Part shown: piece after piece, positions 1 to 6,119 of the stretch
How positions within the stretch are numbered: the first letter of the stretch is position 1
How the letters are laid out: every line of letters starts with the position of its first letter
Assembly (NCBI GenBank): GCA_011682565.1
Contig: JAACEJ010000097.1
Coordinates: 1 to 9,056 of the forward strand
Direction: 5' to 3'
Source of the DNA: Actinomycetota bacterium
GTDB taxonomy: Bacteria > Zhuqueibacterota > Zhuqueibacteria > Residuimicrobiales > Krinioviventaceae
Length of the DNA stretch: 9,056 bases
Notes under the pieces: generated by a model
The model's input: the letters and a program-made list of their open reading frames with translations, nothing else
Told to the model about the DNA's origin: nothing
Database searches by the model: none
Made by a program: the position numbers and the translations under genes

Positions 1-1203
1 CTCCCCCTGCTTTTTCTGGTTTTCATAACCGTGCCGTTTGCTTATTCCGGTTCATTAATCGCTACCTGGGATGCAAACGCCGAATCCGATCTGGCAGGTT
101 ACAAACTTTATTATGGGCCGGAATCAAGCAATTATACAAAAACAATCGACGTGGGTGACACAACAGCTTATCAGGTAAACAACCTGACAGTTGGCGAAAC
201 TTATTTTTTCGTTGTCACTGCTTATGATTCATCGGGAAACGAAAGCGCGCCATCCACAGAAGTCGGTGCGGAAGTGCAGACTCCCAGACTACATGCAGTT
301 TTCACCGGAACCAGCATTCGCTTAAATTGGGCTTCTATCCAAGGTGCCGATGCGTATGAACTTTATCGCAGCAGCAATCCTTTTTTCACTGCGTCGTCTC
401 CAATTGAACGGCTGGAAGGTACCACAACTTTTACGGATTCAGACTATCCGACAAGACCCGATAGCGGAAGGTATTATATCCTCAAAGCGCTGAGCGGTGG
501 ATCCGTTCTCCACGAATATAATAAAGTCGGCGTCTTTAACATTGGTCTGAATAAATCCGCCAATCTGGTTTCTTTGCCGCTGATCCCGGATGATTCTACT
601 CTTACAAGCATCATCGGAACACAGTTAAAAGGGAGCACACAAAGCGCATTATCAGACAAAATATACGTCTGGAACGGCGAAGGATATGAAGCTGCCTGGC
701 TATTCGAAGGTGGCTCCGGCTCACTTGAAGGGAAATGGATCAATATGCGGGGGACTGCGGAATCGACCTCTTTGATCCGACCCGATGAATCCTTTTGGAT
801 TGTTCTGCAGAGTACGAGCACAGATACAATTCTCCGGGTGGCAGGTACTGTGTGCGCTGATTCACAACGTGTGGTTACATTGGCCAAAGGTTACAGCTTT
901 ATCGGAATCTCCTTCCCCACAGAAATTTCTCTGGATGCCAGCGAACTGGCCAAAGATGGTGTTGTAACAGGCAGTAATATCAGTGCTCTGGCAGACCAAA
1001 TTATGGCCTGGAAAAATAATACTTTTGAAAAAGCATGGCTTTACGAGGACGGGAACTCTGAAATGAGCGGAAAATGGCTGGAAATGAGCGGGGTCAGTGT
1101 TTCGTCCATGAGTTTTCTTCCCGGTCAAGGCTATATTTTGTGGATACAAAACGATAATCCGAATAATGAATGGAGTTATCCCAACCCCAATTCAAATAAT
1201 TAG
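1..1203 (+). CDS. Secreted fibronectin type III repeat protein, 5' end missing
   Basis: The open frame runs in from the left edge. A GTG at 31 is possible as a start, but the ten codons before it read LPLLFLVFIT and, with the next few residues, form the hydrophobic core of a signal peptide with likely cleavage near FAYS-G. The true start is therefore upstream of the window. After the signal come two FN3-like beta-sandwich domains (about nt 52-282 and 283-525; the first has the typical YKLYYG and YFFVVTAYD strands). Two related modules of about 90 residues follow (about 535-807 and 871-1152), each with a W-containing core, a KAW or AAW-LYE/FE segment, GKW and a closing aromatic 'FWI/YILWI' strand. 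It is probably exported to the periplasm, cell surface or matrix. No catalytic motif or C-terminal sorting domain is visible; it ends YPNPNSNN. The next gene starts 36 nt later, suggesting cotranscription. A specific function cannot be assigned. Confidence 0.88.
   Translation, partial: LPLLFLVFITVPFAYSGSLIATWDANAESDLAGYKLYYGPESSNYTKTIDVGDTTAYQVNNLTVGETYFFVVTAYDSSGNESAPSTEVGAEVQTPRLHAVFTGTSIRLNWASIQGADAYELYRSSNPFFTASSPIERLEGTTTFTDSDYPTRPDSGRYYILKALSGGSVLHEYNKVGVFNIGLNKSANLVSLPLIPDDSTLTSIIGTQLKGSTQSALSDKIYVWNGEGYEAAWLFEGGSGSLEGKWINMRGTAESTSLIRPDESFWIVLQSTSTDTILRVAGTVCADSQRVVTLAKGYSFIGISFPTEISLDASELAKDGVVTGSNISALADQIMAWKNNTFEKAWLYEDGNSEMSGKWLEMSGVSVSSMSFLPGQGYILWIQNDNPNNEWSYPNPNSNN
535..1152 (+). 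repeat. Tandem duplicated protein module inside the FN3 protein
   Basis: Two diverged copies lie at about 535-807 and 871-1152. At the protein level they align as SALSDKIYVWNGEGYEAAWL against SALADQIMAWKNNTFEKAWL, then GKWINMRG against GKWLEMSG, then a closing ESFWIVLQ against QGYILWIQ. The DNA is clearly diverged, so this is an old domain duplication rather than a recent repeat. The module resembles extracellular modules seen with FN3 domains in secreted proteins of environmental bacteria; I cannot name the family with certainty. Confidence 0.75.
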
Positions 1204-1227
1204 TGGATGCGGATAAAACAGTTTGGT

Positions 1228-1235
1228 GAGGAGGA
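1228..1235 (+). promoter_or_regulatory. Ribosome binding site deciding the start at 1240
   Basis: GAGGAGGA lies 4 nt before the ATG at 1240. An in-frame ATG at 1207 lies upstream of this site and would add eleven charged residues before the signal peptide, so 1240 is preferred. Confidence 0.8.
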
Positions 1236-1239
1236 AAAA

Positions 1240-2334
1240 ATGAAATTTCAAAAAATTACTCAAATTTTGCTGGTGATGGCCGTGATCATCATGTCAGGCT
1301 CGCCTGCATACGCTCAACTCGTTCCTACACAATTTATTGCCTACTCGAGTTCCGGTGTTCTCGACCTGGGTGGTCAGGAATACCTGAAAGGCAATCCGTC
1401 GAGCGGCGATCTTGTTCAAATCATCTGGGTCGGTCCGAATGGCATGATAGACCCGGCAGATTCTCTCGGCCACACAACAGTGGACGATTCCCTTCTTGGG
1501 ACATCCCACATTGGCTATGGGATTCCAAACGAGTCCGATTGGGATTCCGGTAAATTCTCTGCCTATTTTTCAAACGCTCTGTTATTTGTCCCCGGGACAA
1601 AAATTTTCGTCCGCGCCTGGAATGACTCGGTTGTGAACGGACAGAGTGTGGCCTATTATGGCGATTCCGACCTTTATGAAATAAAGAACTCGGACACCGA
1701 AGTAGCAGATTTTGGCACATGGACTGTAAAAGAACTGGGTTCCTTATCAGTCGAGATGACGGCATTCAGTATTACTGCCCGACCGGGACATGTCATCCTC
1801 ACATGGACGACCCAATCAGAAACACAAAACCTGGGTTTTCATGTTTTCAAAAGTCTGACGGAAAAAGGCGAAAAAAAACAAATCACTACAAAAATGATCC
1901 CGGGTGCGGGAAATTCCGAATCAAAGCACTCTTATCAATGGGAAGACCCCGATGTGCAGGAAAATATAACCTACTTTTACTGGGTTGCCGACGTTTCGGA
2001 AAACGGCATGATGCAATTCCATGGACCGAAAAAAGTAGAGACAATGGCAGCTCCCAAGTTTTACAGGCTCAAGCAAAACTATCCCAACCCCTTTAACCCG
2101 TCGACAACCATTCGTTACATATTGAAAGACGAAGGCCACGTGACGCTGCTTATTTATAATATACGCGGGCAGCTTGTACGTCAATTGGTGAATACTAGTA
2201 AATTTGCCGGCGAATACTCGGCTGTTTGGGATGGACGCGACGATTTCGGTCAGGTCGTAACAACCGGAACATATCTCTATTCGATCGATGTGAATGATTT
2301 CAAGTACACGCGCAAAATGGCGTTTATGAAATAG
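1240..2334 (+). CDS. Secreted protein with T9SS-like C-terminal sorting domain
   Basis: 364 residues from the ATG at 1240. Residues 1-25 form a signal peptide (basic start, then ILLVMAVIIM, cleavage at AYA-Q). The N-terminal part (about 26-165) is an unassigned extracellular domain rich in G, D, S and aromatic residues. Residues about 170-270 form an FN3-like segment with VILTWTTQSETQNLGFHVF and a 'HGPKKV' end, a layout often placed before sorting domains in Calditrichota, KSB1 and Ignavibacteria proteins. The last 91 residues (274-364) are the hallmark: FYRLKQNYPNPFNPSTTIRY, then a FlgD-like Ig fold (IYNIRGQLV, WDGRDDFGQVV, GTYLYSIDV) and a basic KMAFMK end. In Bacteroidota, comparable domains direct proteins through the type IX secretion system to the surface; whether T9SS handles this variant is inference. 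No enzyme motif is visible. Its place at the front of an export operon suggests a surface or matrix protein linked to the polymer. Confidence 0.9.
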   Translation: MKFQKITQILLVMAVIIMSGSPAYAQLVPTQFIAYSSSGVLDLGGQEYLKGNPSSGDLVQIIWVGPNGMIDPADSLGHTTVDDSLLGTSHIGYGIPNESDWDSGKFSAYFSNALLFVPGTKIFVRAWNDSVVNGQSVAYYGDSDLYEIKNSDTEVADFGTWTVKELGSLSVEMTAFSITARPGHVILTWTTQSETQNLGFHVFKSLTEKGEKKQITTKMIPGAGNSESKHSYQWEDPDVQENITYFYWVADVSENGMMQFHGPKKVETMAAPKFYRLKQNYPNPFNPSTTIRYILKDEGHVTLLIYNIRGQLVRQLVNTSKFAGEYSAVWDGRDDFGQVVTTGTYLYSIDVNDFKYTRKMAFMK

Positions 2335-2435
2335 TCGCCATGCCGATTTCATGGGCACACGCGCCATTGGGAAAATTGCCCTTTGAGCTGTGCCAATTTG
2401 TTAAACTTTTTTAGTAAAAAATTAATTAAGTGTGT

Positions 2436-2440
2436 GAGGG
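2436..2440 (+). promoter_or_regulatory. Ribosome binding site deciding the start at 2446
   Basis: GAGGG lies 5 nt before the ATG at 2446. The frame is open back to a TTG at 2383, but that would put a 21-residue extension before an otherwise normal lipoprotein signal peptide. The ATG is therefore chosen. Confidence 0.75.
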
Positions 2441-2445
2441 ATAAG

Positions 2446-3198
2446 ATGAAGAAACGAAACAATAAATGGATTTTGAGCCTTATGACTCTGCCACTCATAG
2501 TGACGATGGCCTGCTCGGTCCAACCGTATTCCGGAGAAAACGAGGCCGGGAGCAGCAAAGCCATTGTTCAACTCGATCACAATGCGAACAACGATATTGT
2601 CGAGACATCCGATTATGTGCTCGGCTACGGCGATGTGATTGAAGTCAAATTTTTTAATAACAAACAATATAACGAAACCGTAGCCATTCGGCCGGATGGA
2701 AAAATCTCATTGCAACGAGTCGGAGACATTCTGGTTTTAGGAATGACCACGATGCAGTTAAATAAAATCGTAACCGACGCCTACAGTGAAATTTTGATCA
2801 ATCCGGAAGTTACGGTTATTGTAAGAGAGTTCGGCGGCCAGGAGTTTTACGTCATGGGTGAAGTCGCAAAACCGGGGAAATATCCCATCTCAAAAGGTAT
2901 GACCATCTTACGCGCACTTGCAACGGCTGGAGGAGTAAAAACCTCGGCAAAATTAAGCAGTATTATTTTGCTGAGAGAGGACAACCAGCATAGAGCTGAA
3001 GCGACTCGCATCGATCTGGACTTAGCATCTCTGAGAAAGCAGCCCGGACAAGACATCCCTCTCAAACCTTTTGATGTGGTGTATGTCCCGCGAACTTTTA
3101 TTGCGGATGTCAATAACTTTATTTCGCAATACTATGACATACTCCTGCCGCCGCTCGATATTTGGACAAGATATATGATCTGGAATCACAGGTATTGA
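2446..3198 (+). CDS. Polysaccharide export outer-membrane lipoprotein (Wza/OPX family)
   Basis: 250 residues. The N-terminus MKKRNNKWIL followed by a hydrophobic stretch and a cysteine at 23 (VTMAC) is a lipoprotein signal. The lipobox is weak at -3 (Thr rather than Leu), but Ala precedes the Cys. Residues about 55-128 match the polysaccharide export domain (YVLGYGDVIEVKFF, then IRPDGKISLQRVGDI, then INPEVTVIV). Residues about 132-185 are one SLBB domain (FYVMGEVAKPGKYPI, then TILRALATAGG). The C-terminus, FISQYYDILLPPLDIW, is hydrophobic and amphipathic, like the tail of short OPX proteins. The family forms the outer-membrane ring through which capsule or exopolysaccharide leaves the cell. 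This is a short member: Wza itself is larger and has more periplasmic domain. The chain-length partner is the next gene, 61 nt on, the usual pairing. Confidence 0.94.
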   Translation: MKKRNNKWILSLMTLPLIVTMACSVQPYSGENEAGSSKAIVQLDHNANNDIVETSDYVLGYGDVIEVKFFNNKQYNETVAIRPDGKISLQRVGDILVLGMTTMQLNKIVTDAYSEILINPEVTVIVREFGGQEFYVMGEVAKPGKYPISKGMTILRALATAGGVKTSAKLSSIILLREDNQHRAEATRIDLDLASLRKQPGQDIPLKPFDVVYVPRTFIADVNNFISQYYDILLPPLDIWTRYMIWNHRY

Positions 3199-3259
3199 TT
3201 CCGGCAGATCGATTGAATGAAAGGGAAGCAAATTAATATTTATCCTGAGGGAGAAAGTC

Positions 3260-4771
3260 ATGATCGAGTACAACAAATTTGACAGTCCGATGTCACCTCA
3301 AAGTTTTTTGGGAATTGTTTTCAAACGGCGCAAAGTAATACTCATTCTTTTCACCGTTATTGTGGCAAGCATAGTTGCGGCAGCTTTTATCATGCCGCCG
3401 GTTTTTCGCTCGACAGCTAAAGTAATGGTGAAATACCAGGAAAATGCCGACAAGTCTTTTCTGCTGGGCAACTACCAACAAAACACTAAAGTGCCCTATG
3501 ATCAACTTGCATCTGAATTGCTCATTTTCAAGATGCGCAGTATCCTCGAGCCCGTTGTTTCCGACTTAAAGATGGATCAGCCGAAAAAGGGTGAGCAGAT
3601 CAAAGACGTTGCCGAGGCAGCAAAGATGCATGACAAAGCCGTTGAGAAACTCGCCAGGCAGGTCGACGTGGAACGTGAAAAAGACACAAATATATTCTCC
3701 GTCTCATTCGATGACACGGATGCAAATTTTGCGGCCAAGGTAGTCGAAAAGATCGTTACGGAATACATCACGCAAAGGCCATCAATTGACCGGGACGACA
3801 GGGCATACAATTTTTTCGACAAGCAAATCCAAATGATCGAAAAACGGATTAATGAACTTGAACAAAAAGGGATGATATACAAACGCCAGCAAAAAATTCT
3901 TTTACCGGATAAGCAGACGGAGATACTTTTTTCCTCAGTCGCCGATTTTGATAAAGAATTGACCAAAGTCCGCGCGGAGCGGATATCCAAAGAAGCCAGG
4001 CTAAGAATCATCAAAGAACAAATCAAAAAGAATGATGGTCTTTTCATACCGACGACAGAGACCACCGAAGGAATGGGCAGCAAACAGGATTACCTGAATC
4101 TTTTGAAAAAAACGCTATTTGACCTCGACTTGAAGAAGAATGCCCTGGCAAAAAAGTACACACCAAAACATCCCGAATTGGCAAATGTGCTGGATGATAT
4201 TCGCGAGACCAAGCAGAAACTAAGATCTGAAATCCAGGACATCGTACGAGTCGAAGATACCAAAATCAAAGCGCTCAAAGCTTCAGAAGATGCGCTGGCC
4301 CAAAGCATGGCACAAGTTGTTGGTTCGATCGCCAATCTTTCCAAACAAAGTTACGAGTTGGACAAATTGACCATCGGCATTAAGGATTTGAAACTTGTCC
4401 ACTCGATGCTCGTGCGTCAGCGGGAAGAGGCGCGCATTTCAGCCAGCAGAAAAGAATATGCTGCTCAAGTACGCTTATTGGAACCGGCAATCGCATCTCA
4501 CATCCCGGTAAAGCCAAACAGACCTTTGTACGCAGCTTTGGCCGTCTTGCTGGGACTTGTCGTTTCTTTTGGAACAGCTTTCTTTCTGGAGTATTTCGAT
4601 CATTCGGTGAACACAATCGAGGATGCGCAAAATTGTCTTGGCTTACCTATTCTGGCCGCCATCCCAGATTTTCACCCTGATTTTTATCGACGCATCGAAG
4701 CAAAAAGCCCCGGCTCGTTAAATTTAAAAAATATGAATTTTAAAGACACGAATCAAGAAATCGAATCCTGA
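3260..4771 (+). CDS. Wzz/GumC-type polysaccharide chain-length determinant, no kinase domain
   Basis: 503 residues, with TGAGGGAG 6 nt before the ATG. The layout is that of polysaccharide co-polymerases: a short cytoplasmic N-terminus, a first membrane helix at about 26-46, the conserved Wzz segment with PPVFRSTAKVMV (46-57), a long periplasmic helical and coiled-coil region (about 180-400), the GumC-type motif KKYTPKHPEL (298-307), a proline-containing IPVKPNRP (415-422), and a second membrane helix at about 423-443. A cytoplasmic tail of about 60 residues begins EYFDHSVNTIEDAQ and includes GLPILAAIPDF. The tail stops there, with no Walker motifs, so the kinase half found in Wzc is absent; a separate kinase homologue is encoded at 6120. 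The protein acts in the inner membrane, controlling chain length and linking polymerase to the export lipoprotein. Confidence 0.94.
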   Translation: MIEYNKFDSPMSPQSFLGIVFKRRKVILILFTVIVASIVAAAFIMPPVFRSTAKVMVKYQENADKSFLLGNYQQNTKVPYDQLASELLIFKMRSILEPVVSDLKMDQPKKGEQIKDVAEAAKMHDKAVEKLARQVDVEREKDTNIFSVSFDDTDANFAAKVVEKIVTEYITQRPSIDRDDRAYNFFDKQIQMIEKRINELEQKGMIYKRQQKILLPDKQTEILFSSVADFDKELTKVRAERISKEARLRIIKEQIKKNDGLFIPTTETTEGMGSKQDYLNLLKKTLFDLDLKKNALAKKYTPKHPELANVLDDIRETKQKLRSEIQDIVRVEDTKIKALKASEDALAQSMAQVVGSIANLSKQSYELDKLTIGIKDLKLVHSMLVRQREEARISASRKEYAAQVRLLEPAIASHIPVKPNRPLYAALAVLLGLVVSFGTAFFLEYFDHSVNTIEDAQNCLGLPILAAIPDFHPDFYRRIEAKSPGSLNLKNMNFKDTNQEIES

Positions 4772-4815
4772 TGTTCTTTTTAAAAATGACAAAGCAACCA
4801 ATCACCGATTCACAA

Positions 4816-4822
4816 AAGGAGG
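4816..4822 (+). promoter_or_regulatory. Strong ribosome binding site of the XRE gene
   Basis: AAGGAGG lies 6 nt before the ATG at 4829. It is the closest match to the consensus among the genes here, suggesting efficient translation of the small regulator. Confidence 0.8.
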
Positions 4823-4828
4823 CCCCTC

Positions 4829-5053
4829 ATGAAGAACGTGCTGAAAATTAAGAGATGGGAAGCTGGATTAAAGCAATACGAATTAGCTTTTTTACTCGGA
4901 TGCAGTTCCACGTATCTTTCATTGGTAGAGAACAACCGTATCGAAGCAACAGCAGAATTTAAGAAAAAAGCCGCCGAGCTTTTCAATGTTTCTGTCGATG
5001 AGATTTTTATGGCGGCAAAATGGGAAGCAGTACATGCAGAACCTGCTTATTAA
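4829..5053 (+). CDS. Small XRE-family helix-turn-helix DNA-binding protein
   Basis: 74 residues, almost all one Cro/C1-type helix-turn-helix domain. The first helix carries KIKRWEAGLKQYELAFLLG, the recognition-helix region is SSTYLSLVENNR (26-37), and helices four and five are FKKKAAELFNVSVDEIFM. A short tail of about 14 residues (KWEAVHAEPAY at its end) has no recognisable effector or dimerisation domain. The gene sits 57 nt after the chain-length gene and 43 nt before the ATPase gene, in the same direction, so it is probably cotranscribed with them. It may regulate this operon, possibly its own transcription; that is inference from position. No operator could be confirmed. In clusters of this type a small XRE gene between export and ATPase genes is not something I recognise as standard. 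Confidence 0.88.
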   Translation: MKNVLKIKRWEAGLKQYELAFLLGCSSTYLSLVENNRIEATAEFKKKAAELFNVSVDEIFMAAKWEAVHAEPAY

Positions 5054-5084
5054 AGCATTTGAAATGAAACACTAAAATTAACGC

Positions 5085-5091
5085 GAGGTGA
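5085..5091 (+). promoter_or_regulatory. Ribosome binding site deciding the start at 5097
   Basis: GAGGTGA lies 5 nt before the ATG at 5097. A GTG at 5088 in the same frame lies inside this site and so is unlikely to be the start. Starting at 5097 gives MYLKHFNFREEPF, the usual beginning of ExeA-like ATPases. Confidence 0.8.
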
Positions 5092-5096
5092 GTCGT

Positions 5097-6083
5097 ATGT
5101 ATTTAAAACATTTTAATTTTCGTGAAGAACCGTTCGGAACTTCACCGGATCCCAAGTTTCTCTATCGAAGCGGGATTCACCAGGAAGCATTGGAACGCCT
5201 CACAACGGCAGTGTCCATGCGCAAAGGCATCAACGCTATCATCGGTGAACCGGGATTGGGAAAAAGCACACTGCTCCGTACGATGCTGAGTGGCTTTCAA
5301 AAAAACGTTCATTTTGCTTGGGTTTTTAACACAACTTTGAATTCCCGCGAGCTTTTCAAGTATATTTGCCGCGATTTCGGTTTCAAACCCAAAGACGATG
5401 ATATGAGTGAGCTCTTGATGGAATTGTACACTTTTCTGATCAAAGAGTTCGAAAAAGGCAAGATCACCGTGCTCATTATTGATGAAGCACAAAATCTGAA
5501 ACCCGAAGTCCTGGAAGAAATTCGCCAGTTATCCAACCTGGAAACGGCGAACAAGAAACTGTTGCAAATCATTTTATCCGGCCAGCCACAATTGGACACA
5601 CATCTTAATCATCCGATGCTGCACCAATTAAAGCAACGAATCAGCATGAAAGCTGTGCTATCCAGACTTGGCATGGAAGATACGGTAAAATACATTCGTC
5701 ATCGCCTGTGGGTTGCGGGCGCCCGGCGGGAAGATATTTTTACAGAAGCCGCTCTTTCGGCAATTCATGATGTCACCGATGGCGTGCCCAGGTTGATTAA
5801 CCAGGCGTGCGATAATGCGCTGCTGACGGCGGCAAGAAAAAAAATGAAACAAGTTGATTCTGTGCTCATTGCCGAACTCTTGCAAAAAGGCAACATTACC
5901 CCGGCAACAGGAAAAGAATTTCTTCCACAAGAGGAAGAAAAAGACACCACGAAATTTTTCACCACAACCGATAGTCTGTCCAAAAAACGGAATGGTAACA
6001 ACAAAAACATCGATGCCGAAATTTTGGAAACGGAATTGGGATATTTTGATGGTGTTGATCTCGGCCAGTTGGCGATTAACTAA
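5097..6083 (+). CDS. ExeA-like AAA ATPase of the exopolysaccharide/XrtA-associated type
   Basis: 328 residues. The N-terminus MYLKHFNFREEPFGTSPDPK with FLY is the signature of the ExeA/GspA-like ATPase group that includes the XrtA/PEP-CTERM system-associated ATPase. Visible motifs are Walker A GEPGLGKST (50-58), Walker B VLIIDEAQ (125-132), sensor I ILSGQPQL (159-166), a likely arginine finger in LKQRI (178-182) and sensor II GVPRLINQACDNAL (229-242). All catalytic residues are intact, so it should bind and hydrolyse ATP. The last roughly 65 residues are a charged, probably flexible tail (QEEEKDTTKFF, then TTTDSLSKKRNGNNKN) ending in a more ordered, acidic EILETELGYFDGVD. No membrane segment is present, unlike ExeA itself, so it is probably cytoplasmic. 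In exopolysaccharide clusters such ATPases sit beside chain-length and kinase genes; their exact substrate is not settled. No exosortase lies in this window. Confidence 0.92.
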   Translation: MYLKHFNFREEPFGTSPDPKFLYRSGIHQEALERLTTAVSMRKGINAIIGEPGLGKSTLLRTMLSGFQKNVHFAWVFNTTLNSRELFKYICRDFGFKPKDDDMSELLMELYTFLIKEFEKGKITVLIIDEAQNLKPEVLEEIRQLSNLETANKKLLQIILSGQPQLDTHLNHPMLHQLKQRISMKAVLSRLGMEDTVKYIRHRLWVAGARREDIFTEAALSAIHDVTDGVPRLINQACDNALLTAARKKMKQVDSVLIAELLQKGNITPATGKEFLPQEEEKDTTKFFTTTDSLSKKRNGNNKNIDAEILETELGYFDGVDLGQLAIN

Positions 6084-6107
6084 GCAATTATTTCATCCTG
6101 AAAAAAT

Positions 6108-6113
6108 GAGGTG
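6108..6113 (+). promoter_or_regulatory. Ribosome binding site deciding the start at 6120
   Basis: GAGGTG lies 6 nt before the ATG at 6120. The in-frame GTG at 6111 overlaps this site and is not favoured. Confidence 0.75.
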
Positions 6114-6119
6114 CATATA

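Noticed and set aside
2398..2426. Possible promoter: TTGTTA and ATTAAT with 17 nt spacing in the largest gap of the window
   Set aside because: Each box matches only 4 of 6 consensus positions, the region is AT-rich, and the sigma-factor preferences of this lineage are unknown. An internal promoter before the export lipoprotein gene is possible but not supported.
2335..2445. Possible terminator after the sorting-domain protein
   Set aside because: Only stems of 3-5 bp can be formed (for example GGG with CCC around AAAATTG), and no stem is followed directly by a T-run. Not a convincing terminator.
3577..4083. Long open frame of 168 codons on the minus strand inside the chain-length gene
   Set aside because: It is a shadow of the strongly supported Wzz-type gene; its Ser/Cys/Ile-rich product is typical of antisense reading.
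4777..4786. TTTTTAAAAA palindrome before the XRE gene, a possible operator
   Set aside because: A 10 bp A/T palindrome is expected by chance in this composition and no second copy supports it.
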